Shown: positions 1 to 8,964, numbered from the stretch's first letter. The stretch: 64,000 bases of DNA from Eubacteriales bacterium (GCA_030539335.1 JAUNSG010000003.1:62001-126000), one strand, 5' to 3'. Numbers and translations are program-made. Notes: a model not told the origin generated them from the letters alone.

Positions 1-579
1 CTGACGGCGGAGGAGGATACGTTGGTCATCGGCATGGTTGGCCGTCTGGTCAGCCAGAAGGGCCTGGATCTGGTTCAGTGCGTGCTGGGTGAGATCCTGA
101 GCCTGAATGTCCGTTTGATCGTTCTGGGTACCGGCGACTATAGCTATGAGCAGATGTTCCTGGACGCCAAGGGCTGGGCGCCGGACAAGATCTCGGCCAA
201 TATCATGTTTAACGGCGATCTGGCCAACAAGATCTATGCGGGCAGTGATGTCCTGCTGATGCCGTCCCTGTTCGAGCCATGCGGCCTCGCACAGATGATC
301 GCTATGCGGTATGGCACACTGCCGCTCGTCCGCGAGACCGGCGGCCTCAAGGACACCGTACATCCGTACAATGAGTTTACCGGCGAGGGCAATGGCTTCT
401 CGTTCACCGATTATAACGCACACGATATGCTGCATGTCATTGAGAACGCGTGCAGCCTGTTTGCCAACAACAAGGAAGCATGGAAGGCTATGCAGATTGC
501 CGGTATGGAAGGCGACTATACCTGGACCGCTTCGGCACAGAATTATATCGACGTTTACGATCTGGCGATTAAATATTAA
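1..579 (+). CDS. glgA: Glycogen synthase, C-terminal part
   Basis: This is the 3' end of a starch/glycogen synthase (GT5, GT-B fold), which transfers glucose from ADP-glucose to a growing alpha-1,4-glucan in the cytoplasm. The reading frame is open from base 1, so the start lies outside the window and about 192 residues are present. They cover the C-terminal Rossmann domain: a GMVGRLVSQKGLDL segment near the start, then the nucleotide-sugar site LFEPCGLAQMIAMRYG followed by TGGLKDTV, all typical of GlgA. A strong intrinsic terminator follows 25 bases after the stop, so this is the last gene of its transcript. The remaining glg genes are presumably upstream. Identification is secure; only the extent is unknown. 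Confidence 0.95.
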   Translation: MTAEEDTLVIGMVGRLVSQKGLDLVQCVLGEILSLNVRLIVLGTGDYSYEQMFLDAKGWAPDKISANIMFNGDLANKIYAGSDVLLMPSLFEPCGLAQMIAMRYGTLPLVRETGGLKDTVHPYNEFTGEGNGFSFTDYNAHDMLHVIENACSLFANNKEAWKAMQIAGMEGDYTWTASAQNYIDVYDLAIKY

Positions 580-603
580 TCTAGATAAAATATGTAACTT
601 TTG

Positions 604-643
604 GCACAAGCGCAGAAAATTTTCTGCGCTTGTGCGTTTTTTG
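604..643 (+). terminator. Intrinsic terminator of glgA
   Basis: A perfect inverted repeat of two 16-base arms (604-619 and 620-635, no spacer) is followed by a T-run at 637-642. It separates glgA from the secreted protein gene downstream. Confidence 0.9.
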
Positions 644-655
644 TACAAAAAGCAC

Positions 656-684
656 TTGCGAAAAGCCGAATGGTATTGTACATT
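656..684 (+). promoter_or_regulatory. Putative sigma-A promoter of the repeat protein gene
   Basis: TTGCGA (656-661) and TACATT (679-684) are separated by 17 bases, 43 bases before the ATG at 727. A GGAGGG ribosome-binding site precedes that ATG. Confidence 0.5.
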
Positions 685-726
685 TATTATAAGAACTTGC
701 AAGCACGGGATAAGGAGGGATTTATC

Positions 727-2670
727 ATGAAAAAACGAATGGTATTGGGCATACTTTGTCTGTGCCTGGTGACCGGCTTTGTACCGGGCGCGTGGGCAGA
801 CGAAATCGGCGCTGGGGGGAACCAGACGACGGCTCCAACAGAGGAACTGCCAATTCCGGCCGCTCCGGCCGCTCCGACGGCGCAGGAAATTACCTGTCAG
901 CAAATTGTACTGAAGCCGGCAGAGGGCTGTGAGTACGCCCTGATCGAGCAGGGAAACTCTGTGACGACACCGGTTGTGTGGCAGACCAGCCCGATATTTG
1001 CCGACATCAAAGCGGACACAACGTATACGGTCTACCAGCGGTATGCCGCGACGGCGGAGCATCAGGCGTCCCCGAGCAGCGTTGGACTGGCTGTCATTCC
1101 GAAGCACAGCGAGCGTATTTCCGTCAAAGACCCGACCTGCACCGAGAAGGGCTATACCCAGCATGTGTGCACGGTGTGTGGAGTCAGCTATACAGACAGC
1201 GAAACGGCAGCGCTTGGACACAGCTATGAGAATACGGTCATTGCCCCAACCTGTACCACAAAGGGCTACACGAAGCACACCTGTACGCGCTGCGGCGACA
1301 GCTATACGGATGCCGAGACAGCGATGGTGAACCATACTTATAAGGACACGGTCGTGGCGCCGACCTGCACCGCGAAGGGCTACACCAAACATGTATGCAC
1401 GGTGTGTGGAGCCAGCTATACAGACAGCGAAAAAGCGGCGCTCGGACACAGCTATGAGAATACGGTCGTTGCCCCGACCTGTACCACAAAGGGCTACACG
1501 AAGCACACCTGTACGCGCTGCGGTGACAGCTATACAGACAGCGAAAAAGCGGCGCTTGGACACAGCTATAAGAATACAGTTGTTGCCCCGACCTGCACCG
1601 TGAAGGGATATACGAAGCACACCTGTACGCGCTGCAAGTACAGCTATACGGACACCGCGAAGGCGGCGCTCGGGCACAAGCTGAAAAAGACGGCGGCCAA
1701 GAAGGCGACCTGTACCGCATCCGGACATAAAGAATACTGGACCTGCACGCGCTGCAAAAAGGTATACAGTGACTCCAAGGGCAAGAATGCAACGACCGTG
1801 GCTAAGAGGACGGTTAAGGCAACCGGACACAGCTATCAGACGACCACGACAAAGGCGACGCCGAGCAAAAACGGCAGCATCAAAAACGCCTGCAAAAACT
1901 GTGGCAAGAAAAAGAGCAGCACGGTGATTTCCCGGCCGAAGCGGATTGTTTTGTCCAAGACCTCCTATGCATGGGACGGCGACTCGCACAAACCGACCGT
2001 CAAGGTAAAGAACGCGAACGGAAAAACCGTCTCGTCGAAAAATTATACGGTGACATATCCGAGCAACACGACGAGCACGGGAAAGCATACCATAACGGTC
2101 ACGTTCAAGGGGAAAAAGTACAGCGGTAAGATGACCGCTTCGTATACCATTTCGGCAAAGAGCATCTCAAGCAAAAAAATACATCTGTCACGCAATTTCT
2201 ATACCTATAACGGCAAGGCGCATCAGCCGGCGGTAACGATTTCCGGACTGCGGCAGGGAACGGATTACACCGTGAGCTACAGCAACAATGTCAACGCCGG
2301 CATCGCCTCGGTCAAGGTGACCGGAAAGGGCGGCTACACCGGAAGTGTGAGCAAGACCTTTACCATCCGTCCGAAGAAAACATCCATCAAAAAGCTGTCG
2401 GCACGGAAGGAAGGCTTCTATGTCCGGTGGAAGGCGATCCCCTCCCAGATCAGCGGATATGAGGTGGAATACGCGAGAAAGAGCGGCTTTGCAAAGTCCA
2501 AGAAGGTATATCAGGTCGCCGAAAAACGGTCGATCAAGGTATTGGATCTCAAGGGCGAGAAGAATTACTATGTCCGCGTCCGCACCTATAAGAACGTGGG
2601 CAACACCAGGGTCTACTCCAAGTGGTCTGTGGTCTGGCAGGTCCAGACAAAGGCGGGCGCTTCGGAATAA
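727..2670 (+). CDS. Secreted surface protein with CxxC repeats, Ig-like and FnIII-like domains
   Basis: The product is about 647 residues. It starts with a signal peptide (basic MKKR, hydrophobic core, probable cleavage after GAWA near residue 24). Residues 126-315 are five 38-residue repeats with the pattern PTCTxKGYTxHxCTxC followed by xxSYTD, and residues 316-400 are degenerate copies. Two Ig-like beta domains follow (about 404-478 and 479-550, with a K-x-Y-T-V-T-Y core), then a C-terminal FnIII-like domain ending in NYYVRVRTYK. I see no sortase or S-layer anchor. The start is placed at 727 rather than further upstream because GGAGGG precedes this ATG and it opens the signal peptide. The Ig-like and FnIII parts closely match the protein at 30479-31438. 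The repeat family is common in clostridial surface proteins but has no assigned function; adhesion or matrix binding is only a guess. Confidence 0.85.
   Translation: MKKRMVLGILCLCLVTGFVPGAWADEIGAGGNQTTAPTEELPIPAAPAAPTAQEITCQQIVLKPAEGCEYALIEQGNSVTTPVVWQTSPIFADIKADTTYTVYQRYAATAEHQASPSSVGLAVIPKHSERISVKDPTCTEKGYTQHVCTVCGVSYTDSETAALGHSYENTVIAPTCTTKGYTKHTCTRCGDSYTDAETAMVNHTYKDTVVAPTCTAKGYTKHVCTVCGASYTDSEKAALGHSYENTVVAPTCTTKGYTKHTCTRCGDSYTDSEKAALGHSYKNTVVAPTCTVKGYTKHTCTRCKYSYTDTAKAALGHKLKKTAAKKATCTASGHKEYWTCTRCKKVYSDSKGKNATTVAKRTVKATGHSYQTTTTKATPSKNGSIKNACKNCGKKKSSTVISRPKRIVLSKTSYAWDGDSHKPTVKVKNANGKTVSSKNYTVTYPSNTTSTGKHTITVTFKGKKYSGKMTASYTISAKSISSKKIHLSRNFYTYNGKAHQPAVTISGLRQGTDYTVSYSNNVNAGIASVKVTGKGGYTGSVSKTFTIRPKKTSIKKLSARKEGFYVRWKAIPSQISGYEVEYARKSGFAKSKKVYQVAEKRSIKVLDLKGEKNYYVRVRTYKNVGNTRVYSKWSVVWQVQTKAGASE
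1102..1671 (+). repeat. Five tandem 114-bp in-frame repeats
   Basis: Units begin at 1102, 1216, 1330, 1444 and 1558, each encoding 38 residues with one CxxC pair. Units 2 and 4 are almost identical, and units 1 and 3 share their 3' halves. The array therefore looks like a duplication of a 228-bp double unit on top of a 114-bp period. A more diverged sixth copy begins at 1672. Confidence 0.9.
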
Positions 2671-2691
2671 CCGACGGGTTGAATGGAACAC

Positions 2692-2728
2692 AGCAGCCAG
2701 CGGAATCTCACCGCTGGCTGCTCCATTT
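2692..2728 (+). terminator. Probable terminator of the repeat protein gene
   Basis: A 12-bp GC-rich stem (2692-2703 with 2711-2722) has a 7-base loop. The following sequence is only modestly T-rich, so termination may be incomplete. Confidence 0.6.
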
Positions 2729-2760
2729 GGGTGAAAAACCAAAGTTCACAGAACCTTCTT

Positions 2761-2789
2761 TTGACAAATAGGAGGGAAGAACGTATACT
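2761..2789 (+). promoter_or_regulatory. Consensus sigma-A promoter of the nudix-wal-like operon
   Basis: TTGACA (2761-2766), a 17-base spacer and TATACT (2784-2789) make a near-perfect housekeeping promoter. An AGGAGG ribosome-binding site follows at about 2811-2817. Confidence 0.85.
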
Positions 2790-2835
2790 TACACTAGGAT
2801 ATTATCGTAGCAGGAGGAAAGGATCTGGAAAAATC

Positions 2836-3399
2836 ATGGATTTTGTAGAAAAGACAATAGAAAAAGAATATATTTTTCGTGGAAAAATCATGACTGTGCG
2901 TGTCGACCAGGCGGAGCTGCCGAATGGAAAGCCCTGTGTGCGCGAGGTCTGTGAGCATCCGGGCGGCGTCGGTGTACTGCCGATCGACGAGAACGGCATG
3001 GTAACGCTGGTGCGTCAGTATCGCTATCCGTATGCGGAGACGATTCTGGAAATTCCGGCCGGAAAGATGGATCACGGCCCGGAGGACGCCGAAGCCTGCG
3101 GCCGCCGCGAGCTGGAGGAGGAAACCGGCCTGCGGGCGGAGCAGATGATTCCACTCGGGGAGATCTGGCCATCGCCGGGTTTCATGGATGAACGCCTGTA
3201 TCTGTTCTGTGCGAAGGGCCTGTCGCAGGGGGAGATCCATCCGGATGAGGATGAATTTGTCGAGCGTGTACAGATGCCCTTTGCGGAGCTGTGTGCACTG
3301 GTGCGCGAGGGAAGCATTAAGGATGCGAAGACGGTAGTGGCGGTTGGAAAGCTGCTGCTGCTCGGTCTGGTGGGGGAAGACGGATGCGCAAAAGCCTGA
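2836..3399 (+). CDS. Nudix hydrolase, ADP-ribose pyrophosphatase type
   Basis: The product is about 187 residues. It belongs to the Nudix family that hydrolyses ADP-ribose and related nucleoside diphosphate derivatives. The Nudix helix is visible as RRELEEETGL preceded by IPAGKM. The spacing between the leading Gly and the first Glu is one residue longer than the textbook box, a variation I regard as harmless. An early ATG in the same frame at 2683 would lie upstream of the promoter, so I chose the ATG at 2836. The AGGAGG there is about 18 bases away, which is rather far. The 3' end overlaps the next gene by 16 bases, so the two are co-transcribed. The exact substrate cannot be told from sequence. 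Confidence 0.85.
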   Translation: MDFVEKTIEKEYIFRGKIMTVRVDQAELPNGKPCVREVCEHPGGVGVLPIDENGMVTLVRQYRYPYAETILEIPAGKMDHGPEDAEACGRRELEEETGLRAEQMIPLGEIWPSPGFMDERLYLFCAKGLSQGEIHPDEDEFVERVQMPFAELCALVREGSIKDAKTVVAVGKLLLLGLVGEDGCAKA

Positions 3400-4427
3400 A
3401 GAAAAAATGGACCGCGTTTATGATGCTGCTGGTGCTGGCGGTGCTTGCCATTGTCGGCGTCTTCCTGCTCAGTGCGACGGTCAACTATTATATCAACCAG
3501 TTCCGTTCGCAGGTCGGCGCGGTCTTTACGACGGATTTGATCACGGAGCTGGACAACTGTACGAACGGGAGCGAAGAGACTGCGGTCGCGCAGCTTTCCA
3601 ACACCATCAGCGCCTACAGCGGTGCGCTTGGCATCGGCTCCGGACGGGAATACTACATACTGGATGCGGAGAGCGGCGAGTGCCTGACCACCTCTGAGGT
3701 TGCCTTTGACGGTTCGCTCAATCTTTCCCCCAATATGATCACCGCGATGAACGGCGCGGTTGGGGAGAAGATTTCGATGTTCAGCACGCGGATGGATGTG
3801 GCTGTCCCGATCACCAACACCGCCGGCGAGACCGCGTATGTGATCGCCGTGCGCGATGACCGCAGCGACATGCGCCATATGTGCTGGCTGATGTTCATGG
3901 TCATTGTGGCGGCGTTGATTATCGGCCTGGTCGCTTCGGCGGCGCTGAGCATGGTGCTGATCCGCACCGTGACGGACCCGATCGCCGCGCTGAGCCGCGG
4001 TGCGAAGCGCGTGGCAGAGGGGGACTTTACGCAGGAGCTGACGGTACAGGACCCGGACGAGCTGGGGGAATTGACGCAGTCGTTTAACGAGATGGCCCAG
4101 GTGCTGCACCGCACCCAGACCATCGCGCGGCTGGAAAGCGCCCGTATGCGCCTCCTGAGCGATTACTTGAAGGAAGGCACAATGACTTTCTCCGCGGAGG
4201 GAGAGCTTTACACGATGAATACAGCGGCAGAGAATCTGCTCGGCAGGGAATTCGTGCCGGGTCTGCACTTTGCGGATGTCTTCCCGGGACTTCCGTTCCC
4301 GGATGCCGCCAGCGGTGCGGTACAGCTCCGCTTTACTGCAAACGGATATCCGCTGCACGTCATCTTTGTGACGGATGAAAATCACGGGTTTGATGTCGTG
4401 GTTGTCCCGGCGGAGGAGGGGACATGA
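3384..4427 (+). CDS. WalK-like membrane receptor (HAMP plus PAS) lacking a kinase domain
   Basis: The product is about 347 residues. Segment 11-32 is transmembrane, 33-165 is an extracellular sensor region, and 167-192 is a second transmembrane helix. A HAMP domain follows (about 192-245; TDPIAALSRGAKRVAEGD and DELGELTQSFNEM), then a PAS-like domain from about 262 (FSAEGELYTMNTAAENLLG). That order matches WalK/YycG histidine kinases, but the protein stops after PAS. There is no HisKA box, N box or ATP-binding domain, and the stop codon lies inside an ATGA overlap with the next gene, so it is not an obvious frameshift. The downstream YycH-like, YycI-like and YycJ-like genes support a Wal-type origin. 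It may be a signalling input that works through partner proteins; that is inference. Confidence 0.7.
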   Translation: MRKSLKKKWTAFMMLLVLAVLAIVGVFLLSATVNYYINQFRSQVGAVFTTDLITELDNCTNGSEETAVAQLSNTISAYSGALGIGSGREYYILDAESGECLTTSEVAFDGSLNLSPNMITAMNGAVGEKISMFSTRMDVAVPITNTAGETAYVIAVRDDRSDMRHMCWLMFMVIVAALIIGLVASAALSMVLIRTVTDPIAALSRGAKRVAEGDFTQELTVQDPDELGELTQSFNEMAQVLHRTQTIARLESARMRLLSDYLKEGTMTFSAEGELYTMNTAAENLLGREFVPGLHFADVFPGLPFPDAASGAVQLRFTANGYPLHVIFVTDENHGFDVVVVPAEEGT

Positions 4428-6277
4428 AGCAGAACAACAAACAGGAAGTCCGGCGCAGAGTCCACGGTGTGCGCCGTGACTTCATGATCCTGTCGATCGA
4501 ACAGATACCAAAGGCAAAGACACGGCGGATTTCATGGAAGCTTCCCAAGATCCACTGGAGCTGGAGGCTGATCCTTGTTCCGTTCCGCAAGCTGGCCGGG
4601 CTGGTGCGTCTGCTGTGCCGGAAAGTCCGTATGCACAAGGAAGGGGTACGGACGCTCGCCATTGTGGTGCTGATCGCGACGCTGGTGGGACAGAGCGGCT
4701 GGCTCTGGACCCGTGTGCTCGATCGCAACAGCACGCCGAAGGGCACCCTTGCCCATGCGGTCGTGCGCTGGATGGACGCCCGCCGGGCTACCGATCTGGC
4801 GGACACGACGGAGCCGGCGGCCTATCCGGTCAAGCTGGCGATCCGGTCGAACGGCAGCATGTTTGGCATCCAGTACAGCGCCAGCGGCGTGGCGGAGGCC
4901 TATCGCCTGATGGAGGATATGTGGAGTGCCGCACTGAGCAGCGCCGGACGACTGGAGCCGGTGCAGCAGAACGAATACGTGGCGGCGCTGAAAAATGATA
5001 TGGCGTTTGTCGAGTTCGATGGGAGCATCCCATTGGAGCTGATTGCGGGCTGGATGGGCGCTGAGACGCCGCAAGGCGGCGATGCACGCACCTGCGGCGG
5101 CCTGCTGCTCAGCAGAACCGGTACGGAGAGTTACCGCCTGTTTGTGCGGGACGCCGTGACCGGAACCGCCTATTCGGCGACCACCGAACTGACAACGGCG
5201 CAGTTTTCCAGTACGGCGGAGTCCTTTGTGGCGAATGACTGCACCATGGCGGCGGAGACCGATACGGTGATCGCGCCGGACACGCTGCAGTTTACCGGGG
5301 AACAGACCTTTGTATCGATCACCTTCGGCCCATATACCGGGTCGATGGCGACGATTTTGGAAGCGCTGCGCATGGATGGACGGGCGGCGCAGGAGACGGC
5401 GTATGCGACGGGCGACAGCACCCGTGTTTACGTCGATGACGAGTCGGTGGTCCGTGTCACACAGGACGGCGTGTTGACCTACCGGTCAGAGACCGGCCTG
5501 CGGGCGTATGAGCAGCGTACACTGCGGGAGCAGGAAGCGCGTCAGAAGTGTGCTCAGCTTGGACGAAATCTGTCCGCAGAGCTGCTGGATGCGATGAACA
5601 GCGGCGGCGAAGCGCATTTGACCAAGGCCTATGTGGATGACAATGGACGCTATGTGACGGTATTTTCCATGCGGATCAACGGCGTCCCGGCCGACAATGA
5701 CCTGGGCTATTTCGCACGCTATGAATTTGAAGAAGGCGCGATGGTTCGCGCCGATGTGGTGCTGCGCACCTGTGAGGCGGCGGGAAGCGCGGTCACGGTC
5801 ATGCCGGAAAAGGTGGCCGCCTCGTCCCTGCGCGATGCGACGGCGATGCTCAGCCTGCGGTATACCGATCGGGTGGACCTTCTGCCGGACGACGACAGCG
5901 AGACGGGCAGCACAACCCAGAACAGCCAGCCGCTGACCACCGGACAGGGAACGGCAAGCGGCTATCTGGACACCGGGACCTCGACAACCGATGACTCGTG
6001 GGTCACCGGATCGGTGAAGACGGAGACAGGGATTAACTGGAGCGGCAGCCTCAACGGCACCGAACAGTCCACGACTGAAGCGGGGCGGATTGATGAGACT
6101 ACGGCGCTGTCCACTACGACGTCGAGCATGACGGCGGAGGTGCAGTGGAAATTCCTGCGCTACAGCCGCTCCCTTGTGGCGGAGGAGGAAACGAAGCTTC
6201 CGAACGGCACGCCGGAAATCTCCTGCCATATGCCGAACTTCCTGACACCACTTGGCGAAGGAGGTGAGCAGGGATGA
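4424..6277 (+). CDS. YycH-like membrane-anchored protein
   Basis: The product is about 617 residues. It has a basic cytoplasmic N-terminus of about 75 residues, one transmembrane helix (about 76-95) and a large extracellular part ending in a Ser/Thr-rich region near 480-570. Topology, size class and position (after a WalK-like sensor, before a YycI-like protein, murA and YycJ) match YycH/WalH, which restrains the WalK kinase in Bacillus. Residue-level similarity is not obvious by eye, so the family call rests mainly on context and architecture. It is longer than the usual 400-450 residues, mostly because of the extended cytoplasmic N-terminus and the Ser/Thr-rich linker. It overlaps both neighbours by ATGA, which implies translational coupling. 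Confidence 0.5.
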   Translation: MKQNNKQEVRRRVHGVRRDFMILSIEQIPKAKTRRISWKLPKIHWSWRLILVPFRKLAGLVRLLCRKVRMHKEGVRTLAIVVLIATLVGQSGWLWTRVLDRNSTPKGTLAHAVVRWMDARRATDLADTTEPAAYPVKLAIRSNGSMFGIQYSASGVAEAYRLMEDMWSAALSSAGRLEPVQQNEYVAALKNDMAFVEFDGSIPLELIAGWMGAETPQGGDARTCGGLLLSRTGTESYRLFVRDAVTGTAYSATTELTTAQFSSTAESFVANDCTMAAETDTVIAPDTLQFTGEQTFVSITFGPYTGSMATILEALRMDGRAAQETAYATGDSTRVYVDDESVVRVTQDGVLTYRSETGLRAYEQRTLREQEARQKCAQLGRNLSAELLDAMNSGGEAHLTKAYVDDNGRYVTVFSMRINGVPADNDLGYFARYEFEEGAMVRADVVLRTCEAAGSAVTVMPEKVAASSLRDATAMLSLRYTDRVDLLPDDDSETGSTTQNSQPLTTGQGTASGYLDTGTSTTDDSWVTGSVKTETGINWSGSLNGTEQSTTEAGRIDETTALSTTTSSMTAEVQWKFLRYSRSLVAEEETKLPNGTPEISCHMPNFLTPLGEGGEQG

Positions 6278-7380
6278 ACGGATCGAGAATGAAGCAGCTT
6301 CTGCTGCGGTTCCTTTTGGTGTGCAATCTGATCGTTCTGGCGGTCATTGCCGTCTTCGGTGTGCGCAATTTCCTGCGCATCCGGGAGCAGAACCAGCAGA
6401 TGGTCGATCTGCTGAGCCGTCATGGCGTCACCTGCGGCAGCAGTGTTTACACGGCGCTGCTGGAGGAAAAGACGGCGTACACGGTACATACGGATACGAC
6501 GGCGCAGGAGGCCTTCTGCAAGCGCTTCCTGAGCGAACAAGCGGAGTCCGAGGCACAGTCCGGCGGCAGTATTGTCTGGTCGGACGACCAGGGGACGATC
6601 GAATGGACCAGTGACGGTACGGTGAACGGCACGGTATCGTGGGAAGGCGTCACCATCCCTTCCGACCGGGAAAAGGCGGAGAAGCTGATTTCCCGGCGCA
6701 TGAAGGCGGCTGGAATCAACATCAAGCAGACCGCCATCGCCAGTGTCACGAGTGAGGACGGTTTTATCATCCGCGTACAGGAGGGCGTCGACGGAAAGAA
6801 CCTCAAGGACTGCGAGCTGAAATTTGAGCTGAGCCAGTCCGGTTCGCTGGTCATCAGCGGAAAGTGGTGCTTTGGCACACCGGAGCGCGTCGTCATGGAT
6901 GAGCTGGATAACAGCACGCCGGAAGATATCCTGCTGTCGCTGGTGGGGCAGAACAGTGAGATTACACAGATTATGCGCGCGCAGCGGGTGTACATCCTCT
7001 CGGACAAGAGCGGCGGACGATTTACGATCCTGCCCTGTTGGAAAATTGTGACCGATCAGGGCGAATACATCCTTGACCCGCTGACCGGGCTGCCGGCGGA
7101 ATCCGTAGAGGACAGCAGTGCGGAGCCGTTTGCCAACGAGCAGACCACCGAAAACAGCACGCAGTCGGAGCTTCGCCCGGGCACAGATACCACGACGGAT
7201 ACCGACGATGCGACGGATACCAATTCGGATTGGATCACGGCACAGGCGGAAGAGGACGAGGAATCCGGACAGACCGGGGACACGACGGATGAAACGGTGA
7301 ATAACGACTCCGCGGAGGAGAATTCCGAAACCTCGGCTACCGATCCGGAGCTGCCGGACGAACATGGCATCTACGGATAA
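6274..7380 (+). CDS. YycI-like membrane-anchored protein with acidic tail
   Basis: The product is about 368 residues. A single N-terminal transmembrane helix (about 8-30, LLRFLLVCNLIVLAVIAVFG) is followed by an extracellular domain. The last 95 residues or so are a low-complexity tail rich in Thr, Asp, Glu and Ser. The N-terminal anchor and the place after the YycH-like gene fit YycI/WalI, the second WalK regulator. The acidic tail is not part of that family as known. It is joined to the preceding gene by ATGA, and a 261-bp gap separates it from murA. The assignment is mostly from context; a generic anchored protein of unknown role is the alternative. Confidence 0.45.
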   Translation: MNGSRMKQLLLRFLLVCNLIVLAVIAVFGVRNFLRIREQNQQMVDLLSRHGVTCGSSVYTALLEEKTAYTVHTDTTAQEAFCKRFLSEQAESEAQSGGSIVWSDDQGTIEWTSDGTVNGTVSWEGVTIPSDREKAEKLISRRMKAAGINIKQTAIASVTSEDGFIIRVQEGVDGKNLKDCELKFELSQSGSLVISGKWCFGTPERVVMDELDNSTPEDILLSLVGQNSEITQIMRAQRVYILSDKSGGRFTILPCWKIVTDQGEYILDPLTGLPAESVEDSSAEPFANEQTTENSTQSELRPGTDTTTDTDDATDTNSDWITAQAEEDEESGQTGDTTDETVNNDSAEENSETSATDPELPDEHGIYG

Positions 7381-7485
7381 GGCAACGCCTGTGGAATCAT
7401 TTATGCATCCCGACCGGAAAGACTGTTCCAAAGTCTGGTATAAACAAACAAAATGTTGAAAGTTGAACAGATTCCAACAAAAGAA

Positions 7486-7565
7486 TTGCGTTTTAAGGCG
7501 CGGTGTGATAACATAATATAGGCATAGAGGAACACCCTGAATTTCGTAAGAATCCGGGGTGTTCC
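7486..7565 (+). promoter_or_regulatory. Putative murA promoter and leader hairpin
   Basis: TTGCGT (7486-7491) and TAACAT (7509-7514) are 17 bases apart, with a second possible -10 (TAATAT) at 7514-7519. A 9-bp hairpin (7529-7537 with 7557-7565) lies just downstream in the expected leader. It has no T-run, so it is not a standard terminator. Confidence 0.4.
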
Positions 7566-7641
7566 CCTGTACATAGTTGGAAGAATGTGTGAATTTCGAT
7601 GGTCAGTCCGACTGGCCGATTCATTAAGGAGTAGATTATAA

Positions 7642-8919
7642 GTGGAGAAATATGTTATCCACGGCGGGAAGCCTCTGTATGGAGAGGTTACCATCAGCGG
7701 CGCGAAAAACGCGGCGGTGGCCATTGTCCCGGCGGCCCTGATGGTTGACGGGCCATGTATCATTGAGAATGTTCCGGACATTGTCGATGTCAAGTTACAG
7801 TTTGAAATTTTGAAAAAGATGGGGGTCAAGGTAACGCAGCTTGACGCGACCACCTTTCAGACGGAAAATAACGGCGTGGAGCTGGAAAACGAAGACATGT
7901 TCCGGCGTATGCGCCGTCTGCGCGCCTCGTATTATTTCATCGGGGCGGAGCTGGGACGTTACGGCAAAGCCAAGGTTGCCATGCCGGGGGGCTGCAATTT
8001 TGGTGGGATTCGTCCGATCGATCAGCACATCATGGGCTTTGAAAAGCTGGGGGCTTTTGTCCGTGTGGACAACGACGGATATATCACGGTCATTGCGCCG
8101 GACGGTCTGACCGGACGTCACATTTATTTTGATGTTGTCACAGTCGGGGCGACGATGAATGTCATGCTCGCCGCCGTCTTTGCCAAGGGGCAGACAATCA
8201 TGGAAAATGTTGCCAAGGAGCCGCATATCGTTGACCTCGCCAATTTCCTGAACCAGATGGGCGCGGATGTCCGCGGTGCAGGTACGGATAAAATCACGGT
8301 CACCGGTGTGGAGCGTCTGCACGGGGGTACCTATTCCATCATTCCGGATCAGATCGAGGCCGGTACGTACATGACAGCGGTTGCGGCCTGCGGCGGCGAT
8401 CTGCTGATTAAGAATATCATCCCGAAGCATCTGGAATGTATCAGCACCAAGCTGGAGGATATGGGCGTTTCCATCGAGGAATTTGACGATTCCGTGCGAG
8501 TCAAGCGCTGTGGCGTGCTGCGTCACACGACGTTGAAGACCCGTCCGTATCCGGGCTTCCCAACCGACATGCAGCCGCAGATGGCGGCGGTCATGTGTCT
8601 GGCCGACGGCACCAGCCATATTACGGAGGGCGTCTGGGCGAGCCGCTTCCGCTATGCGGATGAGCTGGAGAGCATGGGCGCACACATCAAGGTGTTTAAG
8701 GAAACCGCGATTATCGACGGGGTTCCGGAGCTGCGCGGAGCGGATGTCGTTGCGCCCGATCTGCGCGCCGGTGCAGCGCTGGTGGTTGCCGGACTGGCGG
8801 CCTATGGTCGGACGACGATTTCACAGATCGGCCTGATTGAGCGCGGCTATGAGAACCTGATCGAGAAGGTATCCGCCATCGGCGGAGATATCCGGATCGA
8901 GGAGTTCGTAGACGGATAA
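7642..8919 (+). CDS. murA: UDP-N-acetylglucosamine 1-carboxyvinyltransferase
   Basis: This cytoplasmic enzyme adds enolpyruvate from PEP to UDP-GlcNAc, the first committed step of peptidoglycan synthesis. The 425 residues are the full family length. Visible signatures are Lys22-Asn23 in ISGAKNAAVAIV and the catalytic loop PGGCNFGGIRPID with Cys118, the target of fosfomycin in this family. The start is GTG at 7642, chosen because AAGGAG lies at 7626-7631. Bacillota often carry two murA paralogues; this one sits between Wal-like accessory genes and a YycJ-type gene, so cell-wall homeostasis is a common theme. A terminator follows, although the next gene begins only 79 bases later. Confidence 0.95.
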   Translation: MEKYVIHGGKPLYGEVTISGAKNAAVAIVPAALMVDGPCIIENVPDIVDVKLQFEILKKMGVKVTQLDATTFQTENNGVELENEDMFRRMRRLRASYYFIGAELGRYGKAKVAMPGGCNFGGIRPIDQHIMGFEKLGAFVRVDNDGYITVIAPDGLTGRHIYFDVVTVGATMNVMLAAVFAKGQTIMENVAKEPHIVDLANFLNQMGADVRGAGTDKITVTGVERLHGGTYSIIPDQIEAGTYMTAVAACGGDLLIKNIIPKHLECISTKLEDMGVSIEEFDDSVRVKRCGVLRHTTLKTRPYPGFPTDMQPQMAAVMCLADGTSHITEGVWASRFRYADELESMGAHIKVFKETAIIDGVPELRGADVVAPDLRAGAALVVAGLAAYGRTTISQIGLIERGYENLIEKVSAIGGDIRIEEFVDG

Positions 8920-8927
8920 GACCGAGA

Positions 8928-8964
8928 CGGAGAGAAGGTGCGTCCCTCTCTCCGCTTTCTTTTT
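8928..8964 (+). terminator. Terminator after murA
   Basis: An 8-bp stem (8928-8935 with 8947-8954) is followed by a T-rich run (CTTTCTTTTT). Read-through into the YycJ-type gene is possible, because I see no clear new promoter. Confidence 0.7.

Noticed and set aside
1102..1671. CRISPR-like tandem repeats
   Set aside because: Units are contiguous, in frame and encode the CxxC motif; there are no unique spacers.
3072..4385. Open frame of 437 codons antisense to the nudix and WalK-like genes
   Set aside because: Rich in Arg and His with no domain, while the plus strand has coupled genes with clear families.
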